A DNA stretch of 64,000 nt from assembly GCA_913057515.1 (NCBI GenBank), contig CAJXOJ010000001.1, positions 1 through 64,000 on the forward strand, written 5' to 3'. The stretch comes from an uncultured Cycloclasticus sp. (GTDB taxonomy: Bacteria; Pseudomonadota; Gammaproteobacteria; Methylococcales; Cycloclasticaceae). Shown in pieces: positions 47,794 to 56,815 of the stretch. Under the pieces are notes generated by a model. It was given only the letters and a program-made list of their open reading frames with translations. It did no database searches and had not been told where the DNA came from. The translations under genes and the position numbers were made by a program. Each line of letters begins with the position of its first letter. The stretch's first letter is position 1.

Positions 47794-49008
47794 TTACCAT
47801 ACTGGATGAGCCGGCCCACCAAATAAAGCTCCCCCATATGTTGTCATCGCATCTTCGTATAAATGGCTACCGTGTGAGCTAAGCACAATGAGATCCCGAG
47901 TAAACAACTCGACCGGATCCCCTTTATACAAAGCTGTCCCACCAAGCATTTGTGTCGCTTGCATAGCAATATCCACAGCACATTTAGCAATAGCCCCTCG
48001 TAGGCCAAACATCATTGCTTTTTCTTCATCGGTATTTGTTATTTGATCTTTTGCAAGCCAATCTTCTAGCTGTGTTTGGTAGCGATTTACTAAGCCTTCC
48101 ATTTCAAAAAAGCGCATTTTCAGTTCTGCCAATACGCGGGGTGCGCTGCTTGTCGATACCGCGCTCGAATTTCCCGTGAAAACACGTACTCTATTTTCAG
48201 TGCGTTTCTGAAACTCTTCAACAATTCGTTCAGCGCCACCCAGTGCAACAGTGGGGAAAAAACCTGCAAAAAATGGTAAAAAGGGCATGCGGTAAATAGG
48301 CTCCGCAGCATCATAATTCCCGCCCATTGGTTTACCTGTACCGAGTACACGCCCAGCTGGAAGAATCATATGCGAAGGTATCGTTAGGTTTTTTACCAAC
48401 ACGCCATTACTACCAGTGCCACGCATACCCATTACATCCCAGTTCTCAATAATTTCACAATCAGAAACAGGTAACACAAAAATACAATACTCAGGTGCAT
48501 CACCATCAGGTAACTGAGTAACAGCACCTAAGCCAATCCAACCGGCATCTAAGACACCACTGGCAAAATTCCATTGGCCAGACAGCTTATAGGTATCACC
48601 AACACGCTCTACTTGTCCAACCGGTGCAAGAACATCAGCAACTAGACCACCATCATTAAATACTTTGTCGCGGCCTTCAGGCTCCATATAGCCGACCCAT
48701 ACCTCATGAATTGAGTAGAAATAAGTTAACCAGCCGGCCGTAATATTATAACGTGACACCGTGCGAATAATTTCATTGTATGACTTAAGGTCGGCACCTA
48801 AACCACCATAAGCCTTAGGCTTCCATAAGTCTGCAATCTGCGCCGCTTTAATCGCCTGAATAACACGTGAGCTTGCACGGCAGTATTTATCAGCTTCCAT
48901 TGCATCTTCCTCACCTAGCTTGCCGAGAATATGGGCTCTTCTCATAAACTCATCTTTATCGAAGTTGGTAAGTTTCTCGAATTCAGCTGGCGTTTGCTTG
49001 TTACTCAC
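47794..49008 (-). CDS. group-D flavin-dependent monooxygenase, oxygenase component A
   Basis: A 404-residue paralogue of the next gene, with the same HsaA/HpaH layout: LWKPKAYGGLGADLKSYNEI, LSGQWNFASGVLDAGWIGLGA, WDVMGMRGTGSNGVLVKNLTIPS and the ending YGGALFGGPAHPVW. Start GTG 49008 with AGGTGAT upstream. It is the first gene of the five-gene operon (oxygenase A, oxygenase B, Fre-like reductase, ferredoxin, catechol dioxygenase). The two oxygenases diverge clearly, so they may have different substrates or form a mixed oligomer. Confidence 0.82.
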   Translation of the reverse strand: MSNKQTPAEFEKLTNFDKDEFMRRAHILGKLGEEDAMEADKYCRASSRVIQAIKAAQIADLWKPKAYGGLGADLKSYNEIIRTVSRYNITAGWLTYFYSIHEVWVGYMEPEGRDKVFNDGGLVADVLAPVGQVERVGDTYKLSGQWNFASGVLDAGWIGLGAVTQLPDGDAPEYCIFVLPVSDCEIIENWDVMGMRGTGSNGVLVKNLTIPSHMILPAGRVLGTGKPMGGNYDAAEPIYRMPFLPFFAGFFPTVALGGAERIVEEFQKRTENRVRVFTGNSSAVSTSSAPRVLAELKMRFFEMEGLVNRYQTQLEDWLAKDQITNTDEEKAMMFGLRGAIAKCAVDIAMQATQMLGGTALYKGDPVELFTRDLIVLSSHGSHLYEDAMTTYGGALFGGPAHPVW

Positions 49009-49547
49009 TTTTTATCACCTATTTTTATTTTTCGTTTCAAGTCAACTCTAACCCTATAAAGTTACGACCTGTTATCTCATTTACGCCATGTATATCTATT
49101 TTACGCAAGTAACTCAATTACACCTTTTAAGCATTCTAAGTTTTCCATATAGAATCAAGACTCTCCGAACTTGTTTAGAACAACCCCATGGGTAACATTA
49201 CATTACTGCTAACAACTGTTGATATTTAATAGGGTTGCATAGAACTCGACCTCTTAGAAAACTCATTTCGAGCTTCAGCCCTAGCGTTGAACATTGAATA
49301 CCCCCTCCAAACTAACACCCTGATGAAGGTTGAGAATTAAATAAAATCAAGCATTAGAAAACTTCAAAACTAAACTCGCTATACGAAAGAAAAATAATTA
49401 AGGCGACTAACTCGTCATAACGTCGGTGTCAAAACTGATGATATGTATAAATGATTGCTCGAATTCACCACCCCGTCTCAGTTTTGTATAAAAAGTATTT
49501 TAATGTATATTATTTAAAAAAAAATTTAAATGGGAGGTGACTTCATC
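49009..49547. other. divergent control region between the monooxygenase operon and araC
   Basis: 540 bp without a gene. It should hold promoters for both the minus-strand monooxygenase operon and the plus-strand AraC gene. No sigma-54 (GG-N10-GC) element and no clear direct-repeat AraC/XylS box was found by eye. Confidence 0.4.
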
Positions 49548-50501
49548 ATGGACACTTTGAGCAACATCAGGAAAAAATTAATATCCTCTCGGTCCCCTAA
49601 TATAATCAATGATTATATTAACAACATAAACAACATGGATGAACATACATTAAAAGCTAAGAACTCAAATATCACAGAAACCTTAATCTCTTCGCAACAT
49701 ATTGCGGGCAGTGACATACATCATGTTTCAATGGGAATGGAGGTCACCATCAAATCTGTACCATTAACAACGTATCACATTTTCTGCCCTCTTAAAGGCA
49801 AAATCTATAGCAATAATATAAGTAAGACTTTATTACCAAATGACTTCCTCATAGTACCCCCGTCTTGCCCTGTAGATGTTATTTGGGAGCACCTGAGTCA
49901 AGGAATTACCATTACCATTGACCCTGTTTCACTTAAAGAATACTTCAAAATATTGCCTGAGTTTTCTGATAAAGCTAAAGAAATAAAACTTAGCTCAGGC
50001 ACTCACGGGGCTGCAGCTATTTCCAACCTAATTAACTACATTAATTCCACTAAAAAAGACAACCCCTTACTAATGGAATCAGATAATATGCAAAAAAATT
50101 GTGAAAACTTATTATTTGAGACCCTTTCTCTCTCCTCACCTGAACTAAAAAAAGCTAAAGAAATTCAAATTCTTCCACACCATATAAAACAGGCAATTGA
50201 GTATATTGAAGAAAACATTCACAACAATATTACAATGAATGACTTAGTCATTAGCACTGGTGTTAGCCGACGCTCTCTCGAAATGAATTTCACTAGATCT
50301 TTTCAGATTAGCCCTATGAAATTCATCACCAACAAAAAGCTAGAACTCGTTCGTAATATTCTTATCAAATCCAGGCCGGAGAAAACATCAGTTATAGATA
50401 TATCAGAAAAATTTGGGTTTCAACATGCTAGTCACTTCTCAATGCTCTACCAACGCCGTTACCTTGAAAAACCGTCTAAAACCCTAAAAACTCGCTATTA
50501 A
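49548..50501 (+). CDS. AraC/XylS-family transcriptional regulator
   Basis: A 317-residue regulator with an N-terminal ligand/dimerisation domain of the AraC-binding-like type (about 1-200) and a C-terminal AraC double helix-turn-helix (about 215-310; VISTGVSRRSLEMNFTRSF, IDISEKFGFQHASHFSMLYQRRY). The architecture resembles XylS/BenR/AlkN-type activators of aromatic operons. The start is set at 49548, seven nt after GGGAGGTGA; a frame opening at 49530 would put that ribosome site inside the gene. Lying between the monooxygenase operon and the HpaB-like gene, it probably controls one or both. Confidence 0.88.
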   Translation: MDTLSNIRKKLISSRSPNIINDYINNINNMDEHTLKAKNSNITETLISSQHIAGSDIHHVSMGMEVTIKSVPLTTYHIFCPLKGKIYSNNISKTLLPNDFLIVPPSCPVDVIWEHLSQGITITIDPVSLKEYFKILPEFSDKAKEIKLSSGTHGAAAISNLINYINSTKKDNPLLMESDNMQKNCENLLFETLSLSSPELKKAKEIQILPHHIKQAIEYIEENIHNNITMNDLVISTGVSRRSLEMNFTRSFQISPMKFITNKKLELVRNILIKSRPEKTSVIDISEKFGFQHASHFSMLYQRRYLEKPSKTLKTRY

Positions 50502-50533
50502 TTAAAACCTAAACAATATTGAATTGATTTACT

Positions 50534-50557
50534 GCATGGGCTGGAGCTGCTCCATGC
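50534..50557. repeat. inverted repeat downstream of araC
   Basis: GCATGG and CCATGC flank GCTGGAGCTGCT, whose core GGAGC-T-GCTCC overlaps as a second small dyad. There is no T-run, so it is not a typical terminator. It could be an operator for the HpaB-like gene, 170 bp downstream, or a transcript-end hairpin. Confidence 0.4.
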
Positions 50558-50729
50558 CACCCTGTAATGGCATAGTTAATTTGGCCACCTAATTAGATGT
50601 GATTTAAATTAAGCTAATCTTTTATAAATTAATTGCGTAAAGTAGATATATTTAGCAAAAATGAGCTAACCATTTATGACTTTTTAATAATAGAGTCACA
50701 GGTATCCTTAAAACCTAATGGAGAAGTTA

Positions 50730-52292
50730 ATGGAAGATCAAAAAAAACCTATAAAAAAACCTATAAAAAAACCAATGACTGGGGATGAATATCTCGAAAG
50801 CCTAAATGATGGAAGAGAGGTTTATATCTTTGGTGAGCGCGTTAAAAATGTAACGACACACCCCGCCTTTAGAAATTCTGCGCGAATGACCGCTCGTATG
50901 TACGATGCTATGCACGATGAGTCCAAAGCTAGTGTATTAAGAACACCCACCGATACTGGTAGCGGTGGCTATACCCAACCTTTTTTCAAAGCACCAAAAT
51001 CTATCGATGACCTTGTCGCTTCACGCGATGCTATTGCCGAATGGCAACGTATTGGTTACGGCTGGATGGGGCGAGCCCCCGATTACAAGGCCAGTTTTAT
51101 TGCTTCTATGGGTGCTATGCCAGAGTTCTTTGGAGAATACGAAGGCAATGCTCGTCGCTGGTATAAGGAAACCCAAGAAAATTTGCTGTACTGGAACCAC
51201 GCTATTGTTAACCCACCAATTGATCGCCATAAGGGTGCCGCTGAAATTGAAGACGTCTGCATTCATGTAGAAAAAGAAACCGACGAAGGCATTATCGTTT
51301 CGGGTGCAAAAGTCGTCGCCACTAACTCCGCCTTAACCCATCAAAACTTTGTTGGCTTATACGGCGTGCCGGTTAAAGACCCTAATTACGCGGTAATCTT
51401 TACCTTACCCATGAACTCTCCTGGATTAAAAATAATCTGCCGAACATCATATGAATATGCCGCCGGCGCTATGGGCTCCCCCTACGACTACCCATTATCT
51501 AGCCGTATGGATGAAAACGATTCCATTCTTGTTTTAGATAAAGTCCTTGTTCCTTGGGAAAACGTATTCGCCTATCGCGATATTGACGTGGTTAACCGCT
51601 TTATTTTTGGTTCAGGTTTTATGATGCGCGCCTTGTTTCATGGCTGCACACGACTTGCAGTTAAACTCGACTTTATAACAGGCTTGTTAATGAAAGCTGT
51701 TGAAACAACTGGCGCCGATCAATTCCGAGGTGTGCAAGGTAGAATTGGTGAAGTTCTCGCTTGGCGTAACCTATTCTGGAGCCTCACCGATGCAATGGCA
51801 CGAAACCCATCGCCTTGGGGAGAGAGCGGTGCACTGCAAGTTAACGCAGAAGCCGCGAGCGCCTATCGTGTGTTTGCTCCTATGGCCTACCCAATGATTA
51901 AGGACCTTATTCAAAAAGACTTAGGGGCTGCTCTAATTTACTTACCTTCTCATGCAGCTGATTTTAAAAACCCTGAAATTAGGCCTTTTTTAGACCGTTT
52001 CGTTAGGGGTTCAAATGGCATTTCTGCAGAACAACGCGTCAAAGTTTTAAAATTATTATGGGACTCCATTGGCAGCGAATTTGGCAGCCGACATGAGTTA
52101 TACGAACGTAATTATGCGGGCAACCACGAGGATATTCGTTTGCAATTGCTTGGCGGTGCAAAAATGTCTGGACTAGCTGACGAATTAACAGGCTTTGCGG
52201 ATAAATGCTTAGGCGAATATGACCTTGATGGTTGGACAGTACCAGATTTAATTAACCCGGATGATATTAGCATTCTGAAAAATAAACTTTAA
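50730..52292 (+). CDS. HpaB-type FADH2-dependent phenol / 4-hydroxyphenylacetate monooxygenase
   Basis: A 520-residue oxygenase component of the HpaB/PheA family, which ortho-hydroxylates phenols with free FADH2. [20 protein letters not shown] at the N terminus, [33 protein letters not shown] and the substrate-loop [18 protein letters not shown] are typical. The start is set at 50730, where GGAG lies six nt upstream. No HpaC-type reductase is adjacent; the Fre-like enzyme at 45766 could supply flavin. Exact substrate is unknown; with meta-cleavage genes nearby, phenol or an alkylphenol is likely. A terminator follows. Confidence 0.9.
   Translation: MEDQKKPIKKPIKKPMTGDEYLESLNDGREVYIFGERVKNVTTHPAFRNSARMTARMYDAMHDESKASVLRTPTDTGSGGYTQPFFKAPKSIDDLVASRDAIAEWQRIGYGWMGRAPDYKASFIASMGAMPEFFGEYEGNARRWYKETQENLLYWNHAIVNPPIDRHKGAAEIEDVCIHVEKETDEGIIVSGAKVVATNSALTHQNFVGLYGVPVKDPNYAVIFTLPMNSPGLKIICRTSYEYAAGAMGSPYDYPLSSRMDENDSILVLDKVLVPWENVFAYRDIDVVNRFIFGSGFMMRALFHGCTRLAVKLDFITGLLMKAVETTGADQFRGVQGRIGEVLAWRNLFWSLTDAMARNPSPWGESGALQVNAEAASAYRVFAPMAYPMIKDLIQKDLGAALIYLPSHAADFKNPEIRPFLDRFVRGSNGISAEQRVKVLKLLWDSIGSEFGSRHELYERNYAGNHEDIRLQLLGGAKMSGLADELTGFADKCLGEYDLDGWTVPDLINPDDISILKNKL
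50741..50773 (+). repeat. 12-bp tandem repeat at the start of the HpaB-like gene
   Basis: Two and three-quarter copies of AAAAAAACCTAT encode Lys-Lys-Pro-Ile repeats just after the start codon. Each unit carries a run of seven A. Copy-number change keeps the frame, but slippage in an A run would not. Confidence 0.85.
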
Positions 52293-52347
52293 ACTGAATT
52301 TGTTAAAAACACGTCCATAGTTAAGTTATATAAAAATATTAGGCACA

Positions 52348-52378
52348 ATAAAAACCCCGCAAATGCGGGGTTTTTATT
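52348..52378. terminator. bidirectional Rho-independent terminator
   Basis: AATAAAAA-CCCCGCA-AA-TGCGGGG-TTTTTATT: a GC-rich 7-bp stem flanked by A and T runs. It serves the convergent HpaB-like gene and the Rieske dioxygenase genes. Confidence 0.93.
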
Positions 52379-52400
52379 TACTTATTTTTTACTCTAAACC

Positions 52401-52892
52401 CTACAAGTTATACACATCCAATACGGTATCAACCATATCGTTATGTAAAGTAATTTTTCTATAACATATCTTCAAGCCATCAGCAGTTTTACGTAAGCGA
52501 TGCTCTTGAACACCGAATGCTTCACGCGCTTTTTTCAAGCTATAACAATGCGTTACCCAAGATGAATGAACAACGATCTCACCCGCATCATTTTCTGACA
52601 CTCTAAAGTTTGTATTAATGTGGCACGTTCTTGGTAGCGGTGTTGTCGCAAAAGATAACTCTGTACGTATTCTAAACACTCTATCCTCAAGCCCTGAGCG
52701 TTCACTGTAATAAATCAGTGAAATCTCACGTGCTGGATCACTCGTTAGGTTATATTCGTCAACCCATGCTGGCATCCAATAAGTAGCGTCTTCAGTGTAT
52801 AAATTAATCCACTCATCCCATTGTTTATGATCAAGAGCAGCCGCTTCATTGATAATTACTTCAATTGCTTGATCTTTTGTAGAAACATCCAT
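52401..52892 (-). CDS. ring-hydroxylating dioxygenase beta subunit (BenB-like)
   Basis: The small structural subunit (163 aa; BenB 162) of a Rieske dioxygenase. The SnoaL-like fold shows WDEWINLYTEDATYWMPAWVDE near the N terminus, ISLIYYSERSGLEDRVFRI and the C-terminal YRKITLHNDMVDTVLDVYNL. It starts one nt after the alpha-subunit stop, with its ribosome site inside the alpha gene, so the two are coupled. No reductase or cis-diol dehydrogenase gene follows; a terminator does. Confidence 0.9.
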   Translation of the reverse strand: MDVSTKDQAIEVIINEAAALDHKQWDEWINLYTEDATYWMPAWVDEYNLTSDPAREISLIYYSERSGLEDRVFRIRTELSFATTPLPRTCHINTNFRVSENDAGEIVVHSSWVTHCYSLKKAREAFGVQEHRLRKTADGLKICYRKITLHNDMVDTVLDVYNL

Positions 52893-52893
52893 C

Positions 52894-54252
52894 TTATTTC
52901 TCCTCTGCTTGTGCTTTTGTCATCATTTCGGCCCACTGTCTATGCTGTGCGATCATTAAACCTTCATCTTCAAGGTTAATACCACATTCGTCTGGGTTAA
53001 CGCCCACACTCTTAGCGAAGTCACTCGCGCCATTAACAATATTTTTAGCACCTCGAGACATATCACTCCACTTTGCCTTCTCACCCATAAAGCCTAATTG
53101 ACTATTATAAAAAGCCGTCAAATCATCTGGCGTGGCCATACCTGTCGCATTAAAGAAGTCTTCGTACTGACGTATACGACGTTCACGCGCCGCATCAGAC
53201 TCACCTATAGGCGCAATACAATAGGTTGTTACTTCTGTTTTATCAACGGCTACTGGGCGGAAATGACGAATTTGCGTGCTCATTTGATCCATAATAAAAA
53301 CATTCGGATAGAGGCATGTATTACGCAGGTAACTGCCCATAAAACTTCCTCTATCTTTACCAAATTTTTCAATAATTTCAGGCATTCTACCACCTACATG
53401 AAGCGGCCTATCTGTTGGGTTAGGTAGTTCCCCATATAGCGTCACATGACCATTACCGTATGAAAAATAACCCGCAGGCATTTCGGTTGTTCCACTGGCT
53501 AAATCACCCACCGCTACAGGCTTTACCTTATCAGCATCACCTTTTAGCTTTGCTCGGTTAGCAATAGTCATTACATAGTTACCGTGAATGGCTTCTAAAT
53601 GATAACCATCTACACCATTTTCAGCTTGGAGCTTCCAGTTGCCATCGTATGTGTATGTTGTGGCACCCGGCAAAATTTCTAGGCCTTCATCTGACTGGTC
53701 AACTAAAAGGTCTATCATTTGCTTTGCATCACGCAGATATTCTGCAAGAGTACAGGCGTTATCATCTAGCACACCAAAAACAAACCCACGGTAGCTTTCA
53801 ATATTCCCGATTTTTTGAAGCCCTAAGTCATCCTTACTAAAAGAATCACTATAACCAACATTACCCTTGTGTTCACCACAGTCCATTAATGTTCCATCCA
53901 AATTAAAAGACCACATATGGAAAGGGCAGGTTAATGATCGCTTGTTACCACCAGCCGTATTAACTAACTGTGCCCCACGATGCGTACAGGCATTAATAAA
54001 ACCATGAATTTCGCCTTTCTTATCACGCGTTATAATCACCGGTTGACGTCCCATGTACGTCGTAAAAAAGTCACCGTTCTCTTTTATCTGGCTTTCATGG
54101 CACAAATACATCCAATTTTTTTCAAAGATGTACTTCATTTCTAATTCAAAGATTTCTGGGTCTGTGAACACCTTCCTATCAGCACGATAAATACCTTTCT
54201 CTTTATCGTCCATCAAGTAATTTGCAAAATCGATATTATTTTGTTTGCTCAT
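52894..54252 (-). CDS. ring-hydroxylating dioxygenase alpha subunit (benzoate-dioxygenase-like)
   Basis: The catalytic subunit (452 aa, as BenA/XylX/AntA) with an N-terminal Rieske domain, ligands Cys89, His91, Cys109 and His112 (CTHRG ... CPFH), and a mononuclear iron site, His218 and His223 in GVDGYHLEAIHGNY. Overall layout fits the benzoate/toluate/anthranilate group that forms cis-diols on ring carboxylates. The Rieske segment CPFHMWSF differs from the common CPFHGW. The usual fused BenC reductase and BenD dehydrogenase are not adjacent, so the natural substrate and redox partner are open. Confidence 0.9.
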   Translation of the reverse strand: MSKQNNIDFANYLMDDKEKGIYRADRKVFTDPEIFELEMKYIFEKNWMYLCHESQIKENGDFFTTYMGRQPVIITRDKKGEIHGFINACTHRGAQLVNTAGGNKRSLTCPFHMWSFNLDGTLMDCGEHKGNVGYSDSFSKDDLGLQKIGNIESYRGFVFGVLDDNACTLAEYLRDAKQMIDLLVDQSDEGLEILPGATTYTYDGNWKLQAENGVDGYHLEAIHGNYVMTIANRAKLKGDADKVKPVAVGDLASGTTEMPAGYFSYGNGHVTLYGELPNPTDRPLHVGGRMPEIIEKFGKDRGSFMGSYLRNTCLYPNVFIMDQMSTQIRHFRPVAVDKTEVTTYCIAPIGESDAARERRIRQYEDFFNATGMATPDDLTAFYNSQLGFMGEKAKWSDMSRGAKNIVNGASDFAKSVGVNPDECGINLEDEGLMIAQHRQWAEMMTKAQAEEK

Positions 54253-54601
54253 CCTTTTATTCTCCTTTTCTTACCTTTATTTTATATAGGTAAGTATCAT
54301 TAATATTTCAATCAACCAACACTATCGTGTATATCTCAAACTATATCAATATAATTTACCTTTAACATGACTTACATCACTTAAGATATAAGTAGCATTA
54401 ATATCTTAATGCCTTGGTTTTTCATCAGCCCTTCTCTCAACATAGACATACATAACTACCCTATTATTATGCTTACTCTAAAAAACCTCACAAAAAAATC
54501 AGCCTTCAGCTGGTTTTTTTATTTTACCCAATTAATGATTAAATGATGATTTATAAAGCACCCTTATTTTATTAACGCTTACTAAATCACAGGAAGACCT
54601 T
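54253..54601. other. divergent region between the Rieske dioxygenase and alcohol dehydrogenase genes
   Basis: About 350 bp, A/T-rich, without an open frame. It must hold promoters for both flanking genes but also contains a terminator-like hairpin at 54492-54520 with nothing obvious to terminate. No clear regulator site was recognised. Confidence 0.4.
54492..54520. terminator. orphan terminator-like hairpin in a divergent region
   Basis: AAAAAAA-T-CAGC-CTTCA-GCTG-G-TTTTTTT: a short stem (with one T-G pair) with A and T runs. It lies 80 bp upstream of the alcohol dehydrogenase ATG, between two divergent genes. Possible end of a small RNA, or an attenuator in the dehydrogenase leader. Confidence 0.55.
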
Positions 54602-55663
54602 ATGAAAGCAGCTATCTACTACGGACCCGAAGACATTCGATGTGGTGAAAAACCTGATCCTAATATTGAAGAACCTCATCAAATTTTAGTTGAAGTAGAG
54701 GCTACCTCCATCTGTGGTTCAGACTTACATTTGTATCGTGGTGCGATGGACCCATTTATGGAACGTGGTCATTCACAGATTGGCCATGAATTAATTGCTC
54801 GCGTTAGCGAAGTAGGTAATGGCGTTGGAAAATTCAAAGTTGGCGACCGCGTATCCATGGCTTACTCGTGTTCATGCGGTGAATGTTATATGTGTGAAGT
54901 TGGCCAAACGGCACATTGTGAAACCACCCAAAAAGCCGTGTATGGTTTTGGTATACCCTTTGGCGATTTAAATGGCACACACACTGAAGCTCTTATTTTG
55001 CCGCATGCAGAAGGACACGTTATTAAAGTACCTGATGCTATTGACGATGCTAGCGCACTCACACTGTCATGTAACTTACCATCCGCCATTATTGCTAATT
55101 ATCTAGCCGATATTAAGCCCGGTGAAAACGTTGCAATCATTGGTTGCGGTCCAACGGGGTTATTAACCATGGACATTGCCTTAGGCAAATCCGCTGGGCA
55201 GGTCGTTTGTATTGATCAACTCGATTATCGCCTTGCCGTAGCAGCAAAAAAAGGTGCTACAACCATCAATTCATCAAACGAAGGCTGGAAAGAAGAAGCC
55301 CTCTCTTTAACGAATGGCCGAGGGTTCGACAAAGTCATTGAGGTGGTCGGGTACCCAGAAACACTTCAGATGTGCTTGGATATCATTCGCCCTGGTGGCA
55401 CCATTGCGGCCATTGGTGTTTTCTGTGACCAAGAATTTAATCTAGTTTTAGCAGATGTATTTTTACGTGACATTAGCCTACATATGAATGGCTTTGCAAA
55501 TGTGCAACCTTATATGTGGGAAGGTATTCGATTGATGGAACGCGGCGTTATTAATCCTGCTGAATATTTTTCTCACGAATATAAGCTCGACAATATTGAC
55601 CAAGCCTTTAAAACATTCTACGAGAAATCAGACAACGCATTAAAAATGATGATTAGACCTTAA
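54602..55663 (+). CDS. zinc-dependent medium-chain alcohol dehydrogenase
   Basis: A 353-residue MDR dehydrogenase. The catalytic zinc ligands Cys38 and the His/Glu pair (ICGSDLHLYRG, GHSQIGHELIARV), a structural zinc site (CSCGECYMCEVGQTAHC) and the cofactor motif IIGCGPTGLLTMDIA are present. It resembles the glutathione-independent formaldehyde/sorbitol/threonine dehydrogenase branch more than aryl-alcohol dehydrogenases. In this island it might oxidise a hydroxymethyl side chain, but the substrate cannot be read from the sequence. Ribosome site AGGAAG precedes ATG; a strong terminator follows. Confidence 0.85.
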   Translation: MKAAIYYGPEDIRCGEKPDPNIEEPHQILVEVEATSICGSDLHLYRGAMDPFMERGHSQIGHELIARVSEVGNGVGKFKVGDRVSMAYSCSCGECYMCEVGQTAHCETTQKAVYGFGIPFGDLNGTHTEALILPHAEGHVIKVPDAIDDASALTLSCNLPSAIIANYLADIKPGENVAIIGCGPTGLLTMDIALGKSAGQVVCIDQLDYRLAVAAKKGATTINSSNEGWKEEALSLTNGRGFDKVIEVVGYPETLQMCLDIIRPGGTIAAIGVFCDQEFNLVLADVFLRDISLHMNGFANVQPYMWEGIRLMERGVINPAEYFSHEYKLDNIDQAFKTFYEKSDNALKMMIRP

Positions 55664-55677
55664 GCAAAACCTAAGCA

Positions 55678-55715
55678 TAAAAAAAGCCCCTTCTCTTTCG
55701 AGAAGGGGCTTTTTA
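55678..55715. terminator. bidirectional Rho-independent terminator
   Basis: AAAAAAA-GCCCCTTCTC-TTTC-GAGAAGGGGC-TTTTT: a perfect 10-bp stem with a tetraloop, between the convergent alcohol dehydrogenase and desaturase genes. Confidence 0.95.
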
Positions 55716-55732
55716 ATATCTAACTTGCCGTT

Positions 55733-56644
55733 TTAAGTTTGCGGCTTAAACTGACTATGGTCAAAGTTTTTGTGTGACTCAATATTACTAGGTACTAAAC
55801 CAAACGCCGTTTGCTTACTTAAGTTTTCAGCATTTAGCTCATCGTATTTTATATACCATGCTTTATGCATTTTATAAAAAGGTATCTCTGGCCATAGGTG
55901 ATGAATAAGGTGGTAGTTTTGATAAACCATTAACGGTGTCAATAACCATTCCCAGCCCATCCGCATTGTTGTTGCCATGTATTTATCTTCTGTTTGACTC
56001 ACTGTTGCAGGGTGATGAGGCAAAATAACAAATACAATCGCAATTAATAGTAGCGTAATACGTGAAGGAATAAACCACAGCATAAACAATTCATAACCGT
56101 ATCCATAATATAACGCGGCAATCACTAAAAGAGTTAACGATGAATAGTAAACGACTAATTGCACCCAATGTCTTTTTATCACTTTACCGCCATTTTTTAG
56201 GAAGTAATAAATATACCACCCATCAAAAAATGACCATCTAAACGGTACTTGCCACCAAGGCGATTCGTGCTCAAAAAGATCAGGATCTTTTGGCCCATTT
56301 GTATAAATATGGTGCTGGTTGTGTACCCATCTTAATGCCACCATAGGTGCATAAGGGAATAGAAAGAATAAACCAATCGCGCCCAATGTTTCATTTACTG
56401 GTTTAATGCTAGAAAGAGAGTGATGTGACGCATCGTGAATAACACTAAACAAACCATACGTCAGCAGCCCATTAATAATGGCGCCTTGCCACATAGGAAG
56501 TACACCTGCAAGCGCATAATACCAAACCGCAGCCAAACCGGCCATCACACCAAAAAATAACAAAATGGTTGGCATCGCCAGTGTCGGTGCTTTTCTAAGT
56601 GATTCAAAATACTCATCACTTGCTTTTATACTTTCTGAACTCAT
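55733..56644 (-). CDS. membrane di-iron fatty-acid-desaturase family protein
   Basis: A 303-residue membrane protein with about four helices and the three histidine boxes of the desaturase/hydroxylase superfamily: HDASHH (about 70-75), HNQHH (about 107-111) and HLIHH (about 248-252), the last within HLIHHLWPEIPFYKMH. The HLWP ending recalls beta-carotene hydroxylase/CrtR and lipid-desaturase relatives rather than AlkB or XylM. The substrate is unknown; it could modify membrane lipids during solvent stress or hydroxylate a side chain. It is transcribed alone, divergent from an AraC regulator. Confidence 0.8.
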   Translation of the reverse strand: MSSESIKASDEYFESLRKAPTLAMPTILLFFGVMAGLAAVWYYALAGVLPMWQGAIINGLLTYGLFSVIHDASHHSLSSIKPVNETLGAIGLFFLFPYAPMVALRWVHNQHHIYTNGPKDPDLFEHESPWWQVPFRWSFFDGWYIYYFLKNGGKVIKRHWVQLVVYYSSLTLLVIAALYYGYGYELFMLWFIPSRITLLLIAIVFVILPHHPATVSQTEDKYMATTMRMGWEWLLTPLMVYQNYHLIHHLWPEIPFYKMHKAWYIKYDELNAENLSKQTAFGLVPSNIESHKNFDHSQFKPQT

Positions 56645-56815
56645 TTTTTCTCCTTACCATTCTTATTTCTAAATAGCTTCGTTTTATTTCGACTTGTAAT
56701 TTGAACAAAAGTTCTATTGAAAAGAAATATCAATACCTGACACATCGGTGTCTTTTTATGACAAATAAACTTATTACTGATATTCTTTTCTTTAAATATA
56801 TAGCGAGCGTCAATT

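Noticed and set aside
49530-49547. Start of the AraC regulator at 49530
   Set aside because: The strong GGGAGGTGA site lies just inside that start and is ideally placed for ATG 49548.
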